Shown: piece after piece, positions 34,632 to 45,056 of the stretch
Layout of the letters: every line of letters starts with the position of its first letter
Numbering within the stretch: position 1 is the first letter of the stretch
Source: Gnetum montanum
Lineage: Eukaryota; Streptophyta; Gnetopsida; Gnetales; Gnetaceae
Assembly (NCBI GenBank): GCA_015680685.1
Contig: MNCI01035006.1
Span: forward strand, 491,634 to 555,633
Length of the DNA: 64,000 nucleotides
Direction: 5' to 3'
Made by a program: the position numbers and the translations under genes
Notes under the pieces: model-generated
Database searches by the model: none
Seen by the model: only the letters and a program-made list of their open reading frames with translations
Told to the model about the DNA's origin: nothing

Positions 34632-35906
34632 AGGCTTCAAGGGTCAAGGAAGAATATCATCATCACACTTGGGGTCTCATACATCACACTTTGAAGGCTA
34701 CTAGTTAGCACTTGGGCTCTCACTTGGAGACACTTTGAGTCTTGGGAGAAGAGCATTTTGTAAAGAAGAAAGTGTGAACGATTGCTTGCAAGATGGCTTG
34801 CTAGAATAAAGATTTCAGCCTCTTTGTCATGGTCCTGTGAGTTATGCATTTCATTTTTTGTTTTGTTTAAATTGTTTAGCTAGTGGTTTAGATAGTATCA
34901 TCCTTGGCAAGTAATTTTGGGATTTTTAGATTGCTCTTATTGTTCTTGTTGCCCGATAGAAATTTCTATTAAAATTTTGCCATAGAAGCGCTTGTGTTTA
35001 AAAGCCTTAAGAGCATTTTAGTAGTAAATTTCATTATTGTGCAACGTGTGGGAACTGCTATTGGGATTGTTGTAAGAGAGCCTCTGTTTGTAGTCACGCC
35101 GTTGAACAATTCAGTAGTCGAGAGGGTTCAGAAAATCTTTGGTATTTTGATGGGACCAGAATAGCTTCTTTTTATCTTTAAAGTGAATTCTCGTGGTATT
35201 TCAATCAGAAATTGTCAAGTCTTTTAAAGGTTCTGTTTGAATGCAATCGTTGACATCTATTATCTAGTCAAAATGGAGTCTCGTACGTGGTAGTTTACGC
35301 AGCAATTTTTGGTAGCATAATAGGATTGTCTTGAAGATATTGCTTGTTTGAGCCTTGGAAGTTTGAACAATTCGTAGATATTGAATTTGGGATAGCTTTA
35401 TTGCGAAGTGTTTACTCGTGTCATTTTACCTTGTTTAAATATTTGAGGTCTACACAAATCTGCTTTCTTTTCTTTTCTGCTTATTTCCATCGAATCTTGC
35501 TCTATTTCTAGTTTTCTTGTGGAACTATCTCTTTCTCTGGGGAAAATTAGGAGTAGATTTCAGAGTTGTGCTCAAATGTTTTTGCAAAAGTTTATTTGTT
35601 ACAAGTAGGTATTATAAGGACCGTGTAGACTAGGCAGTTGAACAAAATAGGAAATTTTCAACAACTCACAGTACTTGGCAAAGTTGGCTGAATCTCTTTA
35701 AAGTAAGTCATTTGTAGTTTACATACAACACAATCGTTACATTTCTCACAACCGCACGCCGCAACAGCACACACACATACTCACATTAACTACTGAGTTT
35801 ATTTGGAGGTATCTGGGCCTTGGTGTTGCCAAAGACCAGCAGGCACCTAAACCCTGTTCGAGGACACTCGTTGGTGGTCACTTCCCAAATGGTCGCCAAC
35901 ACTAAC

Positions 35907-36424
35907 CCCTACACCTTTGGTAGTCATCAATATTATATCTCTAGACCTATAATCAACCATACCACAACTCAGCCACTGGACCTTTCACCAAAGCAAGGTA
36001 TCAATTGCATTGTGATTCATTTACCCTTGCTAATATAAAGATTATGTTATGTGTGCATATGGCAATCACGCAACAATGGATTGGATTTGGACGGAACACT
36101 TGGAATGGACTAGTGCTGAAGTAGTTATGCAAGGAGCAAGATCGATGGTGTGCTTACGGATGGACAAAAAAAGGTGAAATCTTGGCGTTGGCAGTAGCAC
36201 AACTTCTTTCTCTCTCTCTTTCTCAGTTGCCAAATCAAGCCTAATGTCGATGTATAAGGTGTTCACTCTTGTTGTCGTGAACACTAGTTTTGTCATGTCT
36301 TGTAATGATGATCCGTTCATATGTCATCCCATTCACCATTAGTTCCATTTGAGTCAATAATCCCATACCTTCCCAATATTTTGTAAGGAACTCGAGGACG
36401 AGTTTTTATTTAGTGATGGTGGTA
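35907..36424 (+). other. F 3' untranslated region, second part
   Basis: The sequence resumes the alignment with F2 (reverse complement of about 58211-58720), including GCAAGGAGCAAGATCGATGG, a TTTCTCTCTCTCTTTCTC run and GGAACTCGAGGACGAGTTTT just before the LTR. It confirms that M is an insertion. Confidence 0.75.
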
Positions 36425-36896
36425 TGATGGGACATAATATCCCATGGGCAGTGATATCTTGTATGCGATATTGCATCTGCCGCGATATCGCAGCCCGTTG
36501 CCTATTCTATAAATAAGAGGTAGCTCTCCCTTGTTTCTCCATTATATTTAGACCTTAGCTAAACTCTTGCCATTTTTCCATTCCAAAGATAGAATAATTT
36601 CCATGTGCCCGTAGTAGGAATCTCAAAGTGAATGGATCTCTATTCGAGCGAATTGTACCTGAGCACACATTTGCGTGCAGTAATAAAGACGAACTTTTTG
36701 ATAAACCTTGCAGCATGTGGACTAACATAAAAAAGGATCTATGCTTGGTGATCCTAGTGGCAGTCATGTACAAAGTTCAGGATGTGTATGGATGATTAAG
36801 GAACAACTGCTCATCACACTTAGGCTAGATTAGAGTTTCTTACCCTTTCCCTCCTAGCTTATCTTAGTTAATATTATTTTACACTGCCTTCAAGAG
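36425..36896 (+). mobile_element. F 3' LTR, truncated
   Basis: It starts TGATGGGACATAATATCCC. Compared with the 5' LTR it has lost an internal stretch after 36735 and it stops at ...CCTTCAAGAG before the N at 36897. About 230 bp of the LTR end are missing. The TATA box is at 36508. Confidence 0.8.
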
Positions 36897-36897
36897 N
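36897..36897. other. Single N: assembly join between F and D
   Basis: The N separates a truncated F LTR from D RNase H sequence. The missing LTR end and roughly 60 RNase H codons suggest collapsed or lost sequence at this point. Confidence 0.7.
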
Positions 36898-37560
36898 GAA
36901 GTGAAGACAATACCTTTGTAGAAGTCAAGTCAACATCATTTGCAAGGATAACGTGCTAAGAGCCATAATGACCAACATCTACAAAAGTATTCAAATAGCC
37001 TAATGAAGAGACATAACCATGGAATTTAACCTTCATTATGTCTCTCAATCCTCAACAAAAGGTTAAGCTATAGTTGTACAACTCACAGTTTCACTTGTTG
37101 ATGACCAAGTAGCCATAGATCTTGAGTTTCTTGATGAGAATATTAATGTCATTAACCAGGTGCTTGAGGATTATGAGGTGTTCATGCACTTTGATGAAGC
37201 TTCAACTATCCATGAGGCCAGTCCTGCTACCATCGTAACATTCCCATTTGGTGAAATCTGATCCTTTGCCTATCATTTTAAGTTTCCATGTACCAACAAC
37301 ATAGTAGAGCATGAGGGTTTGATCAAAGGATGATGGTAGCTAGTGACCTAGGATTAGGCACTTAATGATCAAAGGTGATTCTTAACTTATGGTCAACCAA
37401 GTGATTAAGGTTTATGCATGTAAAGCCAAACATTTACAACCTTACTGTGACCTAGGGAAATAATTGTTACACCAATTTAATATGTTGACATCCAACACAT
37501 ACCCTAAAACAAGAATGTCATAGCTAATGCAATTACAACATTAGCCCTCAATGTGATGCT
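36898..37560 (+). pseudogene. D RNase H end and archaeal-type second RNase H
   Basis: The first codons (EVKTIPL) suit the end of the classical RNase H. IEFNLHYVSQSSTKG, near 37025, is the usual link (a W-x-x-x-L-x-x-FDIEYV..KGQAIAD-type motif) to the second RNase H. That domain reads DYEVFMHFDEAS (FDGA-type first catalytic aspartate), FKFPCTNNIVEHEGLI and VYACKAKHLQPY-like pieces. A second, archaeal-type RNase H is a hallmark of Tat/Ogre elements. Frame breaks are frequent. Confidence 0.7.
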
Positions 37561-38905
37561 AGATGTGTTTAGTAAGTTGCCCACCTTGACTATGGATTAT
37601 GTTGTTCCAATCATGTAGAATGCTAAGGATACCTTTGTGACCATAGTTTATACTGCTCTTTCTAGGAAGTGATATGATGATATCAAATTTTACCTTATGC
37701 ATGGTGAATCCTCACCAGGCTTGACTACTACTTAAAAGGACACTATATGCAAACAATTGAAGTAGTATTTCATTATAGAAGATAACACATTATGTCAACG
37801 GTCCTACGATGGTCTATTGCTGAAGTGCTTAGGTAAAAATTTAGCTAGAATAGTCCAAGAGGAGGTTCACAAGAGTGGTTGTTGAGGACATATAGGACCT
37901 AGAGCTATGATTTCTAAGATTAGATGGTTAGGCTATTATTGGCCTCATATGGAAAGTAACATTGTTGCACACTATTCAAATAGGACACATGCCAATGCCA
38001 TAACAACCTTATACATGTGTCATTAACTAATTTTCACACTATTCAAATTGTTGTTATTTCAATGATGGGGGTTGGATATCATTGAACCTATAACGCCTAA
38101 GTCTTCTATAGGGCATAGCTTCATCATCACCACAACTGAATACTTTACTAAGTGAGTTGCAGCTATTCCCCTAAGGAAGACTACCTTAAAACAAGTCTAC
38201 AAATTTATCTTCGATAACAGTGTAGCCTATTTTGGCATACCCATGAACATAGTTATAGAAAATGGACCATAATTTAGTAGCCAACAAAGCAAAGATTTTT
38301 GTCATGAATTAGGCAGTAAGCATTCTTTTTCATCACCTTATTACCCTCAAGCCAAAGGACAAGCAAAAGCAAGCAACAAGGCCATCATAAATTACTTAAG
38401 AAGATGCTCAACAACAACAAGCACAAATGGCATGAGTGGCTTGTCCATGCACTATGGTCTTATAAAACGACCTATCATACTGTAACTGATGTAACCCCTT
38501 AAAGCCTAGTTTATGGTTTTGAAGTTATTTCACCTCTTGAATTGTGAGTGTCGTCACTCTAAGTAGCCTTAACCAACTTCACCAATGATGAACAGAATAA
38601 GGAGTTGCAGACAATGTCCCTAGACTCAATGGAGGAGTAGCATATGTAAGTGCTTACTCACATTGAATACTATCAAAAGAGGTAGAAATAGCAACATCAT
38701 CATAACTTGACCAAGCATAAGATCAAGAAAGGTTACCTAGACCTTAAATCCATTCGCAAGCATTCAAACAAATTCTCAATCAACAAGGAAGGACCCTTTC
38801 TTATCACCAAAGCCTACAATAATGGAGCATTTAGGATTGCCAATATGGATGGGAATGAGTTGGTTAATCTAGTCAACCATTCCTATCTAAAGCCTTATTA
38901 CATGT
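37561..38905 (+). pseudogene. D integrase with C-terminal domain
   Basis: Pieces in order: LCQRSYDGLLLKCLGKNLA and VQEEVHKSGC, then IRWLGYYWPHMESNI from the zinc-binding region, the core with FIITTTEYFTKW, VAYFGIPMN, IENGP, PYYPQAKGQAKASNKAI, and a clean C-terminal stretch at 38707-38905 (KIKKGYLDLKSI, EGPFLITKAYNNGAFRIANM, DGNELVNLVNHSYLKPYY, then a stop). Integrase inserts the cDNA. The catalytic core is broken by stops and the conserved DNG reads ENG. The C-terminal part is the best kept segment of D. Confidence 0.85.
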
Positions 38906-38973
38906 GACCTACATGTAACCTATAGTAGCCACAACATCAATGATCATCAATAAGCAAGCTTTCTTTACCACAA

Positions 38974-39180
38974 CCTACCAAGGTCTTAAACTAGCAATAT
39001 GGCCTATCGAGGTCTTAAACTAGTAACATAGCCTATCAAGGCCTAAAACTAATGATAACATGACCTACCAAGGTCTTAAACTAACACCATGATCAGCTAT
39101 GACCTTAAACTAATACCACAGCCTGCTAGGGCCTTAAACTGGTACCATGACCTATCATAGCCTTAAACTATCAACATTGG
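38974..39180 (+). repeat. About 30-bp tandem repeat, D site 3
   Basis: Seven degenerate units of CCTACCAAGGTCTTAAACTA plus about ten bases. It begins about 70 bp after the integrase stop. Same repeat and orientation as 17609-17822 and 27032-27120. Confidence 0.8.
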
Positions 39181-40077
39181 TGACCTGGGTAGCTTGGTTT
39201 TGTTATTATATGTGGCTTATATGCATTGTAATGTTATAACATGATTTTTTTACTTGGTTTTATTATCTTCTTAGAGTTGTGTTTGTAGGATGAATCCCAG
39301 GGGACATCACAAGGATGCAACTCATTACAGCAACAACTCGCAACAAAACCTTGATGTGCACAATTTGGTGAGTTTATCATGTTGTGTCAAGGGTGACTAT
39401 ACCATTGCCCTGCATCTAGCACCACTCCTTGAGCCTAGTCCCATAGCCTTATTATGATCTTCCATACCATGGAAAATAATGTTGACCTATATTTTCTACT
39501 CATGCACTATAGCCATACGATATCTCTTCATCATGCTTCATCCTCAAGTCTACTTGAATGTAACATAGCTCATTTAGTGGAAAAACCATTAATTCCATCA
39601 AACGTAACACACCTTGCTTCAATGGAAGAATCAAGTACGTTGAGTATAACATAACTTACTACACAAGAAAACTATGTCAAACCAACCCCAGCAATGAGAT
39701 CCAATGAAGGTCTCAAGGGAGAAGTAAAATGCCAAGGGGCAAAATGACCAATAAAGCCTCAAAATGGCCAAAATAAATCTTGGAGTGGAGTGATTGGATT
39801 CTCAAACACATTTACCAAGTAACCAACACTTCAAAATAATTAGTGTCATGCTATAACTATTATGACAATACTTGGAATGTGCTATTAGCCTCCATAAATA
39901 TTTTCGTAATATTTCTTACCATTTCTCCATTGTAGCCTTATCCCCTCATCACAAGCACTTGTTGGCATGGTTCAACATGACTAGATCAAGTGCAAAGAGG
40001 GGACATTGGTGATGGACCTATAGTGGTGTTTTGTATTCTTTGTCGGTGCCTCTCAAGTCAAGCCTCTAAACACCAAC
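39181..40077 (+). other. D 3' untranslated region
   Basis: No domain is visible. A small open stretch at 39454-39654 has no recognisable motif. TTCTTAGAGTTGTGTTTGTAG at about 39271 resembles a splice acceptor, but there is no coding exon after it. Confidence 0.45.
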
Positions 40078-40090
40078 AAAGAGGGGCCAA
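40078..40090 (+). other. Polypurine tract of D
   Basis: AAAGAGGGGCCAA directly precedes the 3' LTR start TGAAACACCACC. It shows that D is on the plus strand. Confidence 0.75.
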
Positions 40091-41388
40091 TGAAACACCA
40101 CCAAATTTACACGTTGTAACCTTTGTAACCCCATCCCATGAAACCCAAGGTAAAACTTCATTGTAAATATGAAGATTGTAACCCATAAAAAGCAATCTCA
40201 CATATTTCACACTTTGGAACTGAATAAGTGGTCAAACCCTTATTTCCCAAGTGAAAAGAGTTAGTTATTATCTATATTTGGGCTTGGAAGAGTTAAAAAT
40301 GCCTTTTGAAATGCCAAAACTGGTATTTTAATGGGTTTTATAGATGACCTACACTTTACTACGCTGAAAAACCCCTATAGGGAGCTAAGCCAACTAGGAG
40401 ACATCAAAGCCAATGTGGAGGAGTGTAGGGGGGTGGATCTCACCTACCCCCAACATGGAGAGGGGGGTAACTTAGCTTAGAGGGGTTTGACCTGCATCCT
40501 CCAACTTTGATCTCTCATCTTCCTCAACATTAACACTCGTCACCCATCATGGAGGGGTTAGCCAGCGTAGAGGGATCAACCAATGTAGATGCATGGGTGT
40601 GGATCTCACCTACCCCCCTAAATGTGGTAGCAATTTGAGAGCCAATCTCTCAGCCATTTGTAGCCAATTTGTAGTCCAAATCATGACCAAAACCCTATAA
40701 AAACCAAACCTTGACACCATTTCAAGGTTCCACACTTTTGGCAATTGCATACACTTAGCATTTTAAGCATTTTGGCATCCAAGAGATCTTGCTACATAGA
40801 AGAAACATAGCTTCTTATAGGCTTATCAATGTGAAACCTTCCTAGCTCTGTTACCCCTTGTTATCCTCCTTAGATTTTGTGAGCCTGGAGTGTCAATGTT
40901 GCTCCCCTAGGATCCAGAAACCTCAGCATGGAGCATCTTGGCCATCCCAGTCATTAATATTTTCTAGCCTTAGTAGTGACCAAAGTTGCAAATATGAAGT
41001 TTGTAATAGAGGAAACTTGAAAACATTGGGAGTGACCAAGAATCTAGATCATGGAGCAAATTCTATTTTCTTCAATGGGCTTGGAACCCCCATCTAAGTG
41101 AATCCTCCTTTGCTCTCCTACAGGCACTTTTGTACATACATCTAAACTCATTCTTTATTTATTTAATAAAGGTTATAGTTTAATTTATGTGCAATTGGTA
41201 TCCATTTAAGTTTCAAATATGTAATTTTTACATTTTTAAAACCCCCATTTTGCACCCTCTAAGTTCCTAAGTGATCTACAGGAGTGCCCAAGGTGCCCTG
41301 AATTTCTTGGAGGCCCTAGGGATTTAGAGTTGAGGTTGTTCATGGCTAAGAATCCTCAATTTTTTCGCAACTAAGATTTTTCATCACA
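40091..41388 (+). mobile_element. D 3' LTR
   Basis: It starts TGAAACACCACC and ends CATCACA. It is a direct repeat of 4089-5354, with many substitutions and small gaps, so the insertion is old. Confidence 0.85.
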
Positions 41389-41389
41389 A

Positions 41390-41394
41390 CAAGA
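41390..41394. repeat. Right target duplication of D (CAAGA)
   Basis: It matches 4083-4087. K gag resumes immediately at 41395. Confidence 0.85.
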
Positions 41395-41509
41395 TGGATT
41401 CCCAAACTTCAAACTCCATCGATTCAAAGAAGCCCTACATCCTTGCCTTCCAATAGGAAAAGTCAAATCCATCGAACATAGATGACTTTGTATAGGAAGT
41501 TACCTCCAT
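41395..41509 (-). pseudogene. K gag, N-terminal part
   Basis: The minus strand from the ATG at 41509 encodes MEVTSYTKSSMFDGFDFSYW, then KARM, a stop, GFFESMEFEVWESI, where the D insertion cuts the frame. The following codons are found at 4082 downward. The N-terminus is the same as in B gag. This small piece links the two ends of the nest. Confidence 0.85.
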
Positions 41510-41538
41510 TGTTCACTCTTGGAAGATGTAGAGTGCAA

Positions 41539-41559
41539 GAGTACTCGGTTCTAATACCA
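41539..41559 (-). other. K primer-binding site
   Basis: The minus strand reads TGGTATTAGAACCGAGTAC two bases after the LTR end. It resembles the initiator-Met tRNA site used by copia elements (TGGTATCAGAGC). Confidence 0.7.
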
Positions 41560-41561
41560 TT

Positions 41562-42977
41562 TGAAGATCATTAAACTTAGAGGATGGGATGAATAAGTTT
41601 CCCAAAAAAACTTTTCAACACAAAGCATAGACAATTTTACATGGTTTCCCAACTTAGGTACTTCACACACAAAGGGTAGATCGTTTGCAAATCTTTGGAC
41701 ATTATTTCTCTTAAAATGTGATTTGAAGCATACCACATCTTGTATAGCTCTAAGCTCTAATCTAGAGTGATTTTTCATCATGAATCCACTTAACCCTACA
41801 AGGTCCCAACAAGCTTAGAATGTGGTTTCTAGGATCCCACAACCTTTACAACTTGAGCTCCACTCTGGAGTGTAGGATCTTAACAAGCTCAAGGATGATG
41901 CCTTCTTGCAAGAAGCACATCAACCCCAACGGGGCAATAAAAAGAGAAAAAAATTCCTCAAGAAAAGAATTTAACTAATTTACAAATCCTTGACTTTGAG
42001 GCATAATTTAATAGCCCTCAATACAACAACACATATGATATAATAATGAGGTACAACACAACCAAATAATATCACAAATTAAGTACACAAGTATAGTATG
42101 CAATGATTGCTTTGATAGTAACTATTCATGCATAAGACTTGCACTTTTTCCAAGAGAATTTAATCTTCTTATAGCCTTTATGTTTCTAAAAACAATTCAG
42201 AATTTGTAAAATGGCTATCTAACAATCACTAGAGATGTCTTCTTCGAGATTGGGACATCTTACTACACAAACCTCAATTCAGGGAAGATGCCTCTTCACC
42301 AAAGGAGATGTCTAAGAAGATTTCTTCATGGAGACGTCTTCCTCATAAAGTAGACGTTTACTATTTCTAAAAGACATTTTCTTCTAAGCAACCTTCATCT
42401 CAACCAAGATGTCTTCATCATCAGGGAGACATCTTCTCTTGATAGTAGACATCTACTATTTCTAGAAGACATCTTCTCTACATAGAATTTTCTCTTTGGC
42501 CAAGAAGTCTTCTACTTCTAAGAGATGTCTTCACTACATTTAATCTACTCTTCAGCCAAGATGTCTTCTACTTCTAATAGACATCTTCTCAGCTTTTGGG
42601 TTTTTCTTCCAGAGGCTTCCTTTCATTGATTTGGCTCATCCCTAATCTTAGTAACTTCTTCATTTTGCTGTAGATATAATCTTTGTCTTTGCTCCTACTT
42701 AATTCCTTGTATTCTTTACTTTGATATCTTATTATAGATCTCATTCCTAGAATCTTCATTTATGTGTAGCAAGTCCTTGTGGTTTCCACATTTGACATCT
42801 CTTTGCATATGCCATTTCTTGGGCTCTTCTTTGATATCTTGTTGTAGCTCTCATTCCTAGAGTTTTCATTTATGTCAGGCAAGTCCTTGTGATCTCCATG
42901 TCCTATAAACACAACAACCATACAAAAATCCTTGTTCTCCATTTTGCTTAAGGTTTTGACATACCAAAAAGTCAACA
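41562..42977 (-). mobile_element. K 5' LTR
   Basis: On the minus strand it starts TGTTGACTTTTTGG at 42977 and ends GATCTTCA at 41562 (1416 bp). The U3 holds many AGACATCT/AGATGTCT words at about 42230-42600, followed by TATAAG at 42173-42168. The end region resembles the end of the B LTRs (ACAACACTCCAGAGTGG-like words). Confidence 0.85.
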
Positions 42978-44253
42978 GATACTACAAGCAAACTTTAATT
43001 TATGATTTTGCCTAATGTTCTCACCACTTCATGATGCCTCTATCTTACTTTCTTCATGTTGAAAATCATTTCTTGACCTTCTAATAGTGTCATTATTTAT
43101 TATGCAATATGTTGATCTCTTTTATTTCATCAAACTTATGCAATAAATAAAATCTAATTCTTGGAAGGAAGTGAGGAATTTTTATTCAAAATATGCTTAG
43201 GTAAATGAACATTTGCAAAAACTAGGGGTGGGTTCATACTTGAATATTTAAATTAAAATATAATAAAATATTTAAATTATATTTTATCAAAATAAAATAA
43301 GATATTATCTTAAAGTAAAATTCTTAGTATGAAAATCACAAGTGACACCTTTAATGCTATGATCTTTGCTTTTTCTTTTTTATATATTTTTTATTCATTC
43401 TATGTATTTTCTTTCATTTTATAACACCCTCCTTTCTAGGACTTAGGTTGAAGAGTATTACATCAAATAAAACCCCTAATGAAATGATTGGTCATGATAA
43501 GAAACAAGGAAATAAAAGATCTCGCAATGAAAGAAAATGAAGGAACCTAGCATGAAGCCATAACCCAAGGAAAAGAGAAGAAACTAAACAATGGAAGAAA
43601 AGAGATGGATAAATATAAAATCACATAAAAACATATATATATATATATATCTATCTATGTAGAAAACATATTAACATAAACTTCAAACTAAAACTCCATA
43701 ACATAGGTATAAACTAGCATGATACACAAGGTCTAACCATACAAATATCCATATATCCAAAATTTGGGGAAAAGAGATACAATGTTTAGCATTAAAAACT
43801 AAAATGTAAAATACATAAAATAGTCAATGCCTAAACTAGAAATATAATATCAATCACCTATTATCATATTAAATCCTCCAAGAGATCCTATCTCCTCCCA
43901 ACTAATTAACCTAAAAATAAAATGAGTTATCAATATAAAACTAAGTGAGAAACCTTGGCAACATCTCCAATCATCAAATGAATAGATCTCAAGGTAGTTA
44001 TGAGCATGACTAACCTACAAAATATGTTAGCTCAAACATGTAAATAAACATACAAAGGAATAGTTTAACATACATTATGAAAACTAGGATTTATTTCCTC
44101 CAACTATCATCATAAAAAAGGAGTCTAGCATGCACCACTCTTAGTGTAATATGTGTATCACATTGTCATGTGTACTTGCCATAAGACAAAATATATTCAT
44201 ATCAAAATCAAATTATCAAGCACTTAGATTTATTATTAGTCCCAATGGAATGT
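42978..44253. other. No gene seen; (AT)n run at 43633-43650
   Basis: This is the flank of element K. It is AT-rich with a short AT microsatellite followed by CTATCTATG. No ORF or domain was recognised. Confidence 0.5.
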
Positions 44254-45051
44254 TGATGAGTCATCATTTGGGGCGACCGCGATATCGCGTACATGATATC
44301 GTGGCCTATCTCCTCATCTATAAATAAGAGGTAGACAGATGAGTTTTAGGAGTTAGTTCTTAGTTCCTTACCCAAACTCTTGCATTTTTTCCTTCTTAGA
44401 GTTAGAATTATTTCCCAGTGTATGCCCGCAGTGTGGTGATTGTAATTGTATGGCATCCTTTATTCAAGTGTGACGTACTTGGACACGCACATGACCGACA
44501 ATAAAGATCGAGATTACTTCATCATTTCAGCATTCACTTAGCTTAATTATTTAATTAATTTTTATTTACTACTTTCCTAGTTAATATCTTCTCACCCTTA
44601 AACTCATGTTAAAACACAAAATGAGTATGACTTGATTACGAGCATTTAAGTGTGACTACTTGGTAACCTAGTAGCGTACCTAGGATCTACACTTGGTAAT
44701 CCCAGTGGTAGTCATGCACGAAGTTCAAGATGTCTACAAATAATCAAGGAATGGATGCTCATCGCACTTAGGCTAGTTTATATTCTCTTACCCTCTCTCT
44801 CCTATATTAGTGAATATTACTTTCCATTGCCTTCAGGAGTAGCATTAGATTAGAAACCACATCATACACCTCACTCTGGACTAAACCATACGTGACAAAG
44901 ATAATACTAGTCCAGGTGGGAAGACAGCAAACTACGACCTAAGGCTAACTGTCTAGATGCCAAAACTAGTCCATCTACGGAGTTCAACCGGATCGTGTGT
45001 GTAACGCTCATATTCGTATGGTTGAGTGTAGGGGTACCTCGCCACTCATCA
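44254..45051 (+). mobile_element. Solo LTR of the F family
   Basis: It starts TGATGAGTCATCATTTGG and ends CTCGCCACTCATCA, aligned with the F 5' LTR. AATGT occurs at 44249-44253 and at 45052-45056, a perfect 5-bp target duplication. No internal sequence is left. The TATA box (44319) and two CGATATCG-type palindromes (44279-44303) are kept. Confidence 0.92.
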
Positions 45052-45056
45052 AATGT

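Larger units (their letters stand above)
33405..35901 (+). mobile_element. Solo LTR M (2.5 kb)
   Basis: It begins TGTTGGCACA, ends GTCGCCAACA and is bounded by CTAAC duplications. It has no coding domain. From left: a U3 with a 14-unit 21-bp array and a three-unit 24-bp repeat, a TATA box at 34625, an AATAAAG-type signal near 34806, and a long U5. This is the layout of a single LTR left after recombination between two LTRs. The parent family was not recognised. It is the innermost level of the nest. Confidence 0.85.
28705..36896 (+). mobile_element. Gypsy element F, non-autonomous, carrying M
   Basis: F has a 5' LTR (28705-29581), a primer site, gag (29723 to about 31980), then directly a 3' untranslated region that matches that of F2 (58211-60160, opposite strand), and a truncated 3' LTR (36425-36896). 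Protease, RT, RNase H and integrase are absent. The solo LTR M lies inside it. Without M, F is about 5.7 kb. The right end stops at the single N at 36897, so its target duplication cannot be verified. Confidence 0.85.
4089..41388 (+). mobile_element. Giant Ty3/gypsy element D (Tat/Ogre-like), itself interrupted
   Basis: D is a plus-strand gypsy element with LTRs of about 1.27 and 1.30 kb and 5-bp target duplications. Internal order: gag from 7546, protease ending near 10919, a 10-kb region of non-coding repeats and antisense ORF, reverse transcriptase 27360-28704, RNase H plus a second archaeal-type RNase H from 36898, integrase to 38905, a polypurine tract at 40078-40088, then the 3' LTR. 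It contains the later insertions J, B and F. Subtracting these leaves about 21 kb. Large size, archaeal-type RNase H and a large insert between protease and RT are features known for Ogre/Tat elements; the lineage is inferred from remembered family patterns, not a search. All its genes are broken by stops. Confidence 0.85.
1..42977 (-). mobile_element. Outer copia-type LTR element K, split by element D
   Basis: Read on the minus strand, K runs 5' LTR (42977 to 41562), primer site, gag start (41509 to 41395), then after the D insertion the rest of gag (4082 to 2536), a 1.7-kb tail without protein domains, a polypurine tract (825 to 812) and the 3' LTR (811 to beyond position 1). Both LTRs start TGTTG, and the region after gag lacks integrase, reverse transcriptase and RNase H. 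The two halves match because the gag codons on each side of D are consecutive when compared with the related gag of element B. The outer target duplication cannot be checked because the 3' LTR leaves the window. Seen: order, ends and gag motifs. Inferred: a single former element. Confidence 0.85.
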
